Translations under genes and position numbers: made by a program | Shown: piece after piece, positions 30,855-36,520 of the stretch | Numbering within the stretch: the first letter of the stretch is position 1 | How the letters are laid out: every line of letters starts with the position of its first letter | Notes under the pieces: model-generated | What the model saw: only the letters and a program-made list of their open reading frames with translations | Told to the model about the DNA's origin: nothing | Databases searched by the model: none | IMG/VR virus record: IMGVR_UViG_3300017960_000034 | Location: 1 to 36,520 of that record | DNA from: a virus | DNA: 36,520 nucleotides | Reading direction: 5' to 3' (one strand)

Positions 30855-30904
30855 TGCTACAGACGGCGGCGAGGGCAGACGAAGCCGAAGGCGAGGTCGG
30901 TTAG
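30788..30904 (+). CDS. 38-residue membrane protein, DUF3789-like
   Basis: MFFVGLFVGAAVGVVIGWAL then CLMLQTAARADEAEGEVG: a single glycine-rich membrane helix followed by a short acidic tail, the pattern of DUF3789 phage proteins (family call tentative). The ribosome-binding site AGGAGGCGATC is the best in this area, which supports this very short gene over the overlapping end of the previous one. Confidence 0.6.
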   Translation: MFFVGLFVGAAVGVVIGWALCLMLQTAARADEAEGEVG

Positions 30905-30907
30905 ATC

Positions 30908-31225
30908 GTGCCGATCCGACCGACCGAGATCGAGAGATACCCGCCCGATTGGGACGAGATCAGTCTGAACGTGCGGGAGGAAGCAGGGTGGCGGTGCGAG
31001 TGGTGCGGGGCACGACAGGGCGAGCCGCATCCGGTCACTGGTTCGACGGTCGTCTTGACCGTCGCGCACCTAGACCACGACCCGTCACACTGTGAACGAT
31101 CGAATCTACGAGCCCTATGCCAGCGATGTCACAATGGCTACGACGCTCCGCATCGAGCGGCTGGCATCAGAAGACGACGCCGCGAGGCAGTAGAAGCGGC
31201 AGGACAGACCCGTCTCGATTTCTGA
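30908..31225 (+). CDS. HNH endonuclease
   Basis: A 105-residue protein with a full HNH motif: GWRCEWCGARQGEPHPVTGS, then TVAHLDHDPSHCERSNLRALCQRCHNGYDAPH. The two CxxC pairs bind structural zinc and the H-L-D-H ... N ... H residues form the nuclease site. The GTG start at 30908 follows GGCGAGGTCGG. In many phages such an HNH gene helps the terminase; here it is about 5 kb from the terminase genes, among small accessory genes, so a packaging role is uncertain. It could also be a homing or host-DNA nuclease. Confidence 0.82.
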   Translation: MPIRPTEIERYPPDWDEISLNVREEAGWRCEWCGARQGEPHPVTGSTVVLTVAHLDHDPSHCERSNLRALCQRCHNGYDAPHRAAGIRRRRREAVEAAGQTRLDF

Positions 31226-31251
31226 CGGGTCACAGATGGAAGGAGCGGGCG

Positions 31252-31539
31252 ATGGAGAAGTTCACTCTGATCGAGAACGGTCTGCCCTGCACCAACGGCG
31301 ACAAGGTCAGAGACAAGATCACGGGATTCGAGGGCGTCGTGATCTGCATATCGTTCTGGCTGAACGGGTGTGTCCAGATCAACGTCCTCTCTGCCGAGCG
31401 CGACAAGGACGGCAAGGAGGTCAGCGACTGGTTCGATCAGGGTCGGATCGAGCTGATCAAGGAAGGCGTGATCAGTGTCGACGACGACGAGAACGGAGGC
31501 CCACAGTCGAGCCAACCGAGCCCGAGGAAGGTCTACTAG
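31252..31539 (+). CDS. Conserved-type small phage protein
   Basis: A 95-residue protein. NGDKVRDKITGFEGVVICISFWLNGCVQINVLSAERDKDGKEVSDWFDQGRIELI is a compact beta-barrel-like sequence (GDKVRDKITGFEG resembles KOW/SH3-type starts). The plan recurs in small phage proteins of unknown function. Tail is Ser/Pro-rich. GGAAGGAGCGGGCG precedes the ATG at 31252. Confidence 0.68.
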   Translation: MEKFTLIENGLPCTNGDKVRDKITGFEGVVICISFWLNGCVQINVLSAERDKDGKEVSDWFDQGRIELIKEGVISVDDDENGGPQSSQPSPRKVY

Positions 31540-31554
31540 ACGGGGGAGGTCTTG

Positions 31555-31755
31555 ATGATCAGGACGGTGACGGTCGATCTCAGTCAGGACGGTGACGCCG
31601 TCCTCGCCGAGTATCGACGGAAGACGTTCGGGCCCTACGAGATCAGATGTCAGATCGGATCGGCAGTCGACGCGATGAAACGATTCGCCGAGGTCTGCCG
31701 CGAGCTACAGGAGGCGGGGGTGATTCCGGTCTACTACCCTGCCGAGGAAGGATGA
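31555..31755 (+). CDS. Hypothetical small protein
   Basis: A 66-residue protein (MIRTVTVDLSQDGDAVLAEYRRKTFGPYEIRC...) starting ATG 31555 after GGGGGAGGTCTTG; a TTG one codon earlier is possible. A helical C-terminal half (AVDAMKRFAEVCRELQEAG) follows a strand-rich N-terminus. Its stop overlaps the next ATG. Function unknown. Confidence 0.6.
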   Translation: MIRTVTVDLSQDGDAVLAEYRRKTFGPYEIRCQIGSAVDAMKRFAEVCRELQEAGVIPVYYPAEEG

Positions 31756-32009
31756 GAGTGATCGCCCTGGCTCTCGTCGTGGTTGCCGGTCTCTTCGTCC
31801 TCGTCGTCACGGGGGCGGTCAGACTACCTCGACGAGAATCGGTCTCGCCGTCCTCGAGGAAGGGCCCTAGAAGTTCGGGTCCTGTGGACGGGAAGCTCGG
31901 GAGGTGCCGGCGACCCCGCTTTCTGACGAGTCGGAGACCTCTGAAACAGGTTGCCACCGGCGGGGGCGGTTGCCACCGGCGGTTGCCACGATCGGGGGCC
32001 CCACGATGA
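31752..32009 (+). CDS. Small membrane protein with a basic, repeat-encoded tail
   Basis: An 85-residue frame: one membrane helix (VIALALVVVAGLFVLVVTGAV) then a basic, Pro/Arg/Gly-rich tail. The tail DNA contains GGCCCTAGAAGT, as in elements A and B, and three GGTTGCCAC repeats. ATGA overlaps at both ends support real translation, although the tail composition is poor. GTG 31758, seven bases after AGGAAGG, is an alternative start. Confidence 0.5.
   Translation: MRVIALALVVVAGLFVLVVTGAVRLPRRESVSPSSRKGPRSSGPVDGKLGRCRRPRFLTSRRPLKQVATGGGGCHRRLPRSGAPR
31949..31989 (+). repeat. GGTTGCCAC direct repeats
   Basis: GGTTGCCACCGGCGG occurs at 31949-31963 and 31968-31982, and GGTTGCCAC again from 31981. 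They precede the gene at 32006 and are inside the frame at 31752-32009. Confidence 0.75.
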
Positions 32010-32233
32010 CCGACGAGGCGCGAGTGCGAATCGTCGTGCGAGAGCGAACCGACAGGCAGATCGTGATCGACCCCGACCTCTTCGAGTATCTCGGGGAGTC
32101 TCGTCGGGAGGCGATCGAGACGATGATCGGAGAGGTTGCTGGTCGCCTGATCTCGAAGGCGACTCGACAGCGGCGGGCACACGAGGCGATCGTGATCGAC
32201 ATCTCGATCGGTCTCGGGAGGGAGGCAGACTGA
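32006..32233 (+). CDS. Hypothetical small protein before queD
   Basis: A 75-residue protein (MTDEARVRIVVRERTDRQIVIDPDLFEYLGESRREAIETMIGEVAGRLISKA...). Strand then two helices. Start ATG 32006 by ATGA overlap with the previous frame; no good ribosome-binding site, so it should depend on coupling. It overlaps the queD start (TGATG), which places it in the same transcript as the queuosine-type genes. Confidence 0.6.
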   Translation: MTDEARVRIVVRERTDRQIVIDPDLFEYLGESRREAIETMIGEVAGRLISKATRQRRAHEAIVIDISIGLGREAD

Positions 32234-32589
32234 TGTCGAAGATCGCAGAGCAGATCGTCAAGTTCTCATTCGACGCCGCGCACGAGCTGCCGGGGCATCC
32301 CGGCAAGTGCCGACGGCTGCACGGTCATACGTGGAAGGGTCGTCTGGTCGTCAGGTCGTCAGTCGACGAGGGCACCGGCATGGGGCTCGACTTCATCGAC
32401 TTGAAGCGGATCGTGGACGAGACCGTGCCTGATCACGCCTATCTGAACGAGCTGGTCCCGACGCCAACGTGCGAGGCCCTCGCCGAGTATCTCGTCCTCT
32501 TGTTCAGAGCGGCTCTTCCCGCCACTGATGCGGTCGTCGAGATCGAGCTGTGGGAGAGTGATCGCTGCGGCGTGAGGGTGCGAGTATGA
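32233..32589 (+). CDS. queD: QueD, 6-carboxy-tetrahydropterin synthase
   Basis: Converts dihydroneopterin triphosphate to 6-carboxy-tetrahydropterin, second step from GTP to preQ0. The 118-residue product is normal in length. Zinc ligands His17 (FSFDAAHEL), His30 and His32 (RLHGH), and the catalytic Cys26 (GKCRRLHGH) are present; LGLDFIDLK-type motif appears as MGLDFIDLK and the C-terminal Glu in IELWESDRCG. Coupled to the genes on both sides. Confidence 0.93.
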   Translation: MSKIAEQIVKFSFDAAHELPGHPGKCRRLHGHTWKGRLVVRSSVDEGTGMGLDFIDLKRIVDETVPDHAYLNELVPTPTCEALAEYLVLLFRAALPATDAVVEIELWESDRCGVRVRV

Positions 32590-33203
32590 GACATCCCGAC
32601 GGCATGATCGGGGTCGCTGAGACGTTCGCGTCGATTCAGGGCGAAGGGGCGTGGTCGGGGACGCCGATGTTCTTCGTCAGATTCGCGGGGTGCAATCTCG
32701 ACTGCCCGTGGTGCGACACCGATCACGAGGTCACCGAGCTGCTCGACGCCGGCGAGATCGTCAACCGCATCAGAGCGTCGGGCATGAGGCACGTCTGTCT
32801 GACCGGCGGCGAGCCGATGCATCAACCGATAGGTGTGATCTCGCTTCTTGCACGGCTGCAATACAGGCGGCTCAGGCGAGTCGTTCATATCGAGACAAAC
32901 GGGACCGTGATGATCCCGCTTGAGATCGACTGGAAGACCGTCTCGCCGAAGCAGGGCGCACCGCTGTCACCGCACAACGACCTCGTCGATGAGGTCAAGA
33001 TCGTCGTTCAGGAGGGCGACGGTCTTCCAGCGTTCCGTGATCTGCCCCTCGCTCGGTTCTACTACGTCGTACCGGAGGCGAGTCAGGGCGAAAGGAGTCT
33101 CGAATGGGCGATCGGTCTCGTGACGGGTCAACCGCTGTCGCCGGTGAACCGTCCTCTCTGGCGGCTAGGCTTTCAGATGCACAAGGCGATCGGGGTCAGG
33201 TAG
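32586..33203 (+). CDS. queE: QueE, 7-carboxy-7-deazaguanine synthase
   Basis: Radical-SAM enzyme that converts carboxy-tetrahydropterin to 7-carboxy-7-deazaguanine. The 205-residue product has FASIQGEGAWSGTPMFFVRFAGCNLDCPWCDT with the cluster cysteines Cys36, Cys40 and Cys43, then LTGGEP (the GGEP SAM motif) and VSPKQG. Start ATG 32586 overlaps the queD stop. Somewhat short but all motifs are intact. Confidence 0.93.
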   Translation: MRHPDGMIGVAETFASIQGEGAWSGTPMFFVRFAGCNLDCPWCDTDHEVTELLDAGEIVNRIRASGMRHVCLTGGEPMHQPIGVISLLARLQYRRLRRVVHIETNGTVMIPLEIDWKTVSPKQGAPLSPHNDLVDEVKIVVQEGDGLPAFRDLPLARFYYVVPEASQGERSLEWAIGLVTGQPLSPVNRPLWRLGFQMHKAIGVR

Positions 33204-33247
33204 GTTTCGTCGACGAGCTCGCGGGCGACCTCGAGGAGTTCCTCGAC

Positions 33248-33805
33248 ATGAAGGCGGCGACGACCTCTCTGATCATGGCGATCGGTGAAGACCCGACGCG
33301 GGAGGGTCTACGAGAGACCCCGATTCGAGTCGCCGGGGCGTGGCACGAGCTGATGTCGGGGATGCACACCGACCCGCTCGAAGTGATCAAAACGACCGGC
33401 GGGGGTCTCGGTTTCGAGAATCCCGGCTATGACGAGATGATCGTCCTCGCTGGCATCGAGTTCGTGAGCGTCTGCGAGCATCATCTGATGCCCTTCTACG
33501 GGACGGCGGCGATCGGCTACATCCCGAACGATCAGGTCGTCGGGGTCTCGAAGCTTGCCCGTCTCGTCGAGGTCTACTCTCGACGGCTACAGATTCAGGA
33601 GAGGATGACCGCCGAGATCGCGGCGACCCTGAACGAGGCGATCTCGCCGAAGGGTGTTGCCGTGCGAGTCGAGGGCGTTCATCTGTGCATGGTGGCGCGT
33701 GGGGTCAAGCAGAAGCAGGCTCGGATGATCACTCAGGCCGTCCATGGGGTTTTCCGTGAGGACGGTCGGGCCCGAGCCGAGTTCACGACAGCGATCGGGG
33801 GCTGA
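33248..33805 (+). CDS. folE: FolE, GTP cyclohydrolase I
   Basis: Makes dihydroneopterin triphosphate from GTP, the first step of the preQ0 pathway. With this start the product is 185 residues: IGEDPTREGLRETPIRV, zinc ligands Cys76 and His79 (SVCEHHLMPF), Cys147 (HLCMVARG), and VVGVSKLARLVEVYSRRLQIQERMT. A longer frame opens at ATG 33104 and overlaps queE by 100 bases; the ATG at 33248 with GAGGAG upstream gives the usual length and was preferred, though the helix before it (DELAGDLEEFLD) could be native. Confidence 0.9.
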   Translation: MKAATTSLIMAIGEDPTREGLRETPIRVAGAWHELMSGMHTDPLEVIKTTGGGLGFENPGYDEMIVLAGIEFVSVCEHHLMPFYGTAAIGYIPNDQVVGVSKLARLVEVYSRRLQIQERMTAEIAATLNEAISPKGVAVRVEGVHLCMVARGVKQKQARMITQAVHGVFREDGRARAEFTTAIGG

Positions 33806-33806
33806 C

Positions 33807-34511
33807 ATGAATCGAGCGATCGTGTTGCTATCGGGGGGACTGGACTCTGCCGTCTGTCTCTTCGACACCGTCTATTCGGGCGAGTTCAGCCACATCGACG
33901 CCCTGAGCTTCGACTACGGTCAGAGACACAGGCAGGAGATCACGAGGGCAGAGGGGATCGTCGAGACGGCGAAGTCGTTTCGGGGGGCCGAGATCGTTCA
34001 TACAATCATCGAGGCCCCGCGATTCCCGGTGTGGTCTGCTCTGACCCACGGCGGGGACCTCAAGTCGAAGACAGCGAGGAATCCGCGTCTGCCGGCGTCG
34101 TTCGTTCCCGGTCGGAATCTCCTGTTGATCACTCTGGCGGCGATGTTCGGCTACGACCGACGGGCGTCGGTCGTGATCATCGGGGCGAACGAGATCGACT
34201 TCTCGGGATACCCTGACTGCCGTCAAGGGACACTCCGTCTCGTCGAGGCGGCGATTCGGACGGGCTTCGACTGGCCTGATTTCGTGGTCCGAGCCCCTCT
34301 GATCAGAATGTCAAAGGCGTCGATCTTCGAGCGAGCTGAGATGCTCGGCGTCCTCGACTTCGTCGTCGCCTCGACTCTGTCGTGCTACGAGGGTGACGAG
34401 ACCGCGCATCCGTGGGGTCACGGCTGCGGTCTCTGTCCCTCGTGTCGGATCAGAGCTGCCGGTTGGCATGAGTTCAGGAAGGCGCATCCCGTCGTAGCGA
34501 GAGAGCCGTGA
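33807..34511 (+). CDS. queC: QueC, 7-cyano-7-deazaguanine (preQ0) synthase
   Basis: Turns 7-carboxy-7-deazaguanine into preQ0 with ATP and ammonia. The 234-residue product has the PP-loop SGGLDS (residues 9-14), SFDYGQRHRQEI, FVPGRNLLLITLAA, GANEIDFSGYPDCR, and the zinc cysteines Cys193, Cys207, Cys210 and Cys213. Start ATG 33807 lies one base after the folE stop. It is full-length. No QueF-like or Gat-fused partner is seen, so preQ0 should be the end product. Confidence 0.94.
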   Translation: MNRAIVLLSGGLDSAVCLFDTVYSGEFSHIDALSFDYGQRHRQEITRAEGIVETAKSFRGAEIVHTIIEAPRFPVWSALTHGGDLKSKTARNPRLPASFVPGRNLLLITLAAMFGYDRRASVVIIGANEIDFSGYPDCRQGTLRLVEAAIRTGFDWPDFVVRAPLIRMSKASIFERAEMLGVLDFVVASTLSCYEGDETAHPWGHGCGLCPSCRIRAAGWHEFRKAHPVVAREP

Positions 34512-34653
34512 GGGACGGCGTCAGGCGTGAGGGTCTTACCCTGGCTGACCCCGATCGGGCAGATCGTCGACTGTCGCTGCGGTCGGTTGACGATCGAGAC
34601 ATCGACGGCGGTCGATGGTCGGGGCGACCCTCACGCGATCGGAGGCGAATCTG
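34512..34653 (+). other. Gap between queC and dpdA
   Basis: 142 bases. A GTG at 34527 opens a frame (RVLPWLTPIGQIVDCRCGRL...) that runs on without stop into dpdA in another frame and lacks a ribosome-binding site near it, so it is probably not a gene. No strong hairpin seen. Confidence 0.4.
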
Positions 34654-35418
34654 ATGATTGTCTACTTCGCCGGGAACTCGATCGACACCGACATCCCTCT
34701 GAGACGGGTCGGGATTCACTACCGGATCGCGAGCTTCTACGACATCGACAGAGGACAACAGGACCTCGATGTGCTTCACGACTATCGGCACGTCATCGTC
34801 GACTCGGGTCTCTTCGCCCTGATGTTCGGCGCGGGGGCTGGCGAGGTCACCGACGAGGCCGGGGCCCGGAGGTGGATGCTACGCTACGTCGACTACATCA
34901 GGTCGTGTTCCCTCAGACGACCGACGTTCGTCGAGGTCGACTCTCAGTGTCTCATCGGATCGGACGCGACGTGGGAGCTTCGACGGGAGTTCCGATCGCT
35001 CGTCGGTCCCGACGTCGACGTGATGAACGTCTATCACTTGCCCGACGGCAATCCCGACGATCTGATCGACTACGCCGACTACATCGGGGTCGGGATGCCC
35101 GAGCTATCGCGGTCGCTATCGAGAGCAGAGCGACATCGCGTCGTCGCCTACATCGCTAGGAAGGCGAGCGCGAAGGGCAAACGGGTTCATCTGCTCGGGA
35201 CCGCGGAGGTCCGCTACCTTCGGGACTTCTCGTTCTGCACGTCGTGTGACACGTCGATCTGGCTCAACGTCGCACGCTTCGGGCAGCTCAGGATCCCCGA
35301 GTTCGGGACGGTGAAATATCCCGGCGCGATCAAAGGCGAGAGACGTTGGGAGTGTCTCTGTGCCTCGGCTCGTATGGTCAGATCACTAGCTCAGAAGTAT
35401 GCGGGGGACCAGCGATGA
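34654..35418 (+). CDS. dpdA: DpdA-like 7-deazaguanine DNA transglycosylase
   Basis: A TGT-fold enzyme expected to exchange guanine in phage DNA for preQ0. The 254-residue product has VIVDSGLFALMFG (Asp50, matching the DSGGFQ region of tRNA-guanine transglycosylases), FVEVDSQ (Glu94, Asp96), YIGVGMPELS, KRVHLLG and CDTSIWLNVARFG (Asp199). It lacks the tRNA-binding PUA part, as phage DNA-acting forms do. ATG 34654 chosen with GGAGG eight bases ahead. Follows queC and overlaps the ParB-fold gene by ATGA. The family is assigned from motifs and genomic context. Confidence 0.85.
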   Translation: MIVYFAGNSIDTDIPLRRVGIHYRIASFYDIDRGQQDLDVLHDYRHVIVDSGLFALMFGAGAGEVTDEAGARRWMLRYVDYIRSCSLRRPTFVEVDSQCLIGSDATWELRREFRSLVGPDVDVMNVYHLPDGNPDDLIDYADYIGVGMPELSRSLSRAERHRVVAYIARKASAKGKRVHLLGTAEVRYLRDFSFCTSCDTSIWLNVARFGQLRIPEFGTVKYPGAIKGERRWECLCASARMVRSLAQKYAGDQR

Positions 35419-35984
35419 CAGGTGGCGAGTGGCTCGACATTCCTCTCGGTCAGCTTGCACGGGCCGACTGGAACTACAAGCAGGACGACGAGGTCATGGA
35501 GGCCCGTCTGCTAGAGAACATGAGGCGCAGCGGTCAGATCGAGAATCTCGTCGTCAGACGTCTCGGGCCCGATCACTACGAGGTCATCAACGGGAATCAC
35601 CGACTGCCCGTGATGACCGAGCTTGGGATCGACCCCGCGAGATGTTTCTGCGTGGGCGAGATCAGTCAGGACGAGGCCGTGCGGCTGGCGATCGAGCTGA
35701 ACGAGACGCGATTCGCTACCGACCCTCTCAGACTGGCGGCGAGGCTCGAGGAACTGACAGAGGCGTTCGGTCGTGAGGACCTCTTGACGACCCTTCCGTT
35801 CATGGACTTCCAGCTCGACGCCTACGCCGATCTCGGCCGAGAGACCGAGTGGCACGACCCCGTCGAGAAGCAACGGGACGGCGAAGACGCCGCAGACGGT
35901 TCGGTTCCGTGTCCTCTCTGCAAGGGCACGGGGCGAGTCCGACCCGAGGAAGCAGAGATCGAAAGCGATTCTGAGGACGAGTAG
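35415..35984 (+). CDS. ParB-fold protein with C-terminal zinc knuckle
   Basis: A 189-residue protein. WLDIPLGQLARADWNYKQDDEVMEARLLENMRRSGQIENLVVRRLGPDHYEVINGNHRLPVMTELG is the ParB/sulfiredoxin N-domain (the NGNHRL replaces the usual GERR box and may bind nucleotide). A C-terminal CPLCKGTG could bind zinc. Such proteins often stand next to terminase or DNA-modification genes in phages. Here it lies exactly between dpdA and the small terminase, coupled to both, so a link between base modification and packaging is possible but unproven. Confidence 0.8.
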   Translation: MTGGEWLDIPLGQLARADWNYKQDDEVMEARLLENMRRSGQIENLVVRRLGPDHYEVINGNHRLPVMTELGIDPARCFCVGEISQDEAVRLAIELNETRFATDPLRLAARLEELTEAFGREDLLTTLPFMDFQLDAYADLGRETEWHDPVEKQRDGEDAADGSVPCPLCKGTGRVRPEEAEIESDSEDE

Positions 35985-35986
35985 AC

Positions 35987-36520
35987 ATGGCGACGGCAGC
36001 GGCAGGCGACCTCTTGTCTCAACGCGCATACGCCCGACACCGAGGCGTGTCGCACACTGCCGTTCAGAAGGCGATCAGGGACGGTCGCCTCTCGAAGGCG
36101 ATCGTCAAGGGCAAGATCGACCCCACGATCGCTGATGAAGAGTGGGAGCTGAACACTGATCCTAGCACGTCGAGCAACAGCGTCACTGGCGATCCCGGGA
36201 ACGCCATGCCAGCGAAGAGGCGTCGGGGGAAGGCCCCGCCCATGCCGATGGACCTCGACGGGGCGAAGGGTCGATCAGCGAAGGGCGGCGGGGGCAACGG
36301 CGACGGGGGCAACGGCGAGGCCCATGATACCAGCTACTCGACTGCGAGAACGGCCCGCGAGGTCTACAACGCACAGCTCGCCAAGCTCAAACTCGACGAG
36401 CAGCTCGGGATTCTCGTCAAAGCAGACGACGTCAGGGTCGCCGCCTACAACGAGGCGAAGAGGGCGAGAGATCAGCTCGTCGCGATGCCGGCCCGAGTCG
36501 CCCCGATGATCGCAGCGATC
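35987..36520 (+). CDS. terS: Terminase small subunit, N-terminal part (continues at 1-207)
   Basis: The DNA-recognition subunit. First 178 residues are here; the last 41 of them are those repeated at the start of the window. LLSQRAYARHRGVSHTAVQKAIRDGRLSKAI (residues 9-39) is a helix-turn-helix. A Gly/Asn-rich linker (around 100-113) leads to a helical oligomerisation region from STARTAREVYNAQLAKLKLDEQLG. The ATG is two bases after the ParB-fold gene stop. The gene reads through the junction without interruption, which supports circularity. Confidence 0.88.
   Translation, partial: MATAAAGDLLSQRAYARHRGVSHTAVQKAIRDGRLSKAIVKGKIDPTIADEEWELNTDPSTSSNSVTGDPGNAMPAKRRRGKAPPMPMDLDGAKGRSAKGGGGNGDGGNGEAHDTSYSTARTAREVYNAQLAKLKLDEQLGILVKADDVRVAAYNEAKRARDQLVAMPARVAPMIAAI
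36398..36520. repeat. 123-bp exact repeat of bases 1-123
   Basis: Identical over its full length to 1-123 and in the same coding frame. It marks closure of a circular contig (or circular permutation), giving a unit genome of 36,397 bp. Confidence 0.9.

Noticed and set aside
34527-34653. Possible small gene between queC and dpdA
   Set aside because: No ribosome-binding site close to the GTG and no stop before dpdA; left as a gap.
36398-36520. Genuine direct terminal repeat
   Set aside because: A 123-base exact overlap inside terS is more like assembler closure of a circular contig; cannot be settled without reads.

Overview
The window is a complete, circularly closed genome of a tailed double-stranded DNA phage, probably from a metagenome assembly. 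The first 123 bases are repeated exactly as the last 123 (36398-36520), and the small terminase gene runs across the junction, so the unit genome is 36,397 bp. The DNA is GC-rich with tightly packed, often overlapping genes. A lambda-type GpA terminase and portal, an HK97-type capsid, a G/GT-type -1 frameshift and a tape measure of about 866 residues indicate a siphovirus. A GH108-type endolysin and several proteins with signal peptides point to a Gram-negative, GC-rich host. The host cannot be named from the sequence.

Layout: (1) 1-2059, end of the small terminase and the large terminase, plus strand. (2) 2154-4082, five small minus-strand genes of unknown role, ending against the terminase at a strong bidirectional terminator and driven by a good sigma70-like promoter at 4141-4169. 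(3) 4163-8132, a plus-strand series of small proteins (a permuted papain-like peptidase, zinc-finger proteins, a winged-helix candidate, secreted and membrane proteins) with a strongly structured RNA candidate at 7124-7232 behind its own promoter. (4) 8133-8875, non-coding: terminator, cluster of DnaA-box-like sites, short direct repeats and a perfect 33-bp palindrome; probably the replication origin. (5) 8876-13790, minus strand: endolysin, membrane protein (holin candidate), an Ig-like protein, a tail fibre with 60-bp tandem repeats, a second fibre-type protein, portal and a head-completion candidate. This block is inverted relative to the rest of the virion genes. (6) 13934-30443, plus strand: protease-capsid fusion, head-tail joining proteins, tail tube, frameshifted chaperones, tape measure, tail tip and host-specificity proteins, an HTH protein and a gpZ-like protein. 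(7) 30507-32233, small genes including an HNH endonuclease. (8) 32233-35418, queD-queE-folE-queC-dpdA, a pathway from GTP to preQ0 plus a transglycosylase that should place it in the phage DNA, followed directly by a ParB-fold gene and the small terminase.

How it fits together: the phage appears to make its own 7-deazaguanine-modified genome (predicted base preQ0, since no later pathway enzyme is present), which would protect it from host restriction. It has no recognisable polymerase, helicase, primase, recombinase, integrase or CI-like repressor, so replication probably depends on the host, consistent with the DnaA-type origin. Most novel are several structured non-coding elements. One is a family of related hairpin elements (4221-4352, 25968-26100, part of 8690-8766). 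Another is the 12-bp-closed RNA with two tandem GAGA-loop hairpins at 7132-7232.
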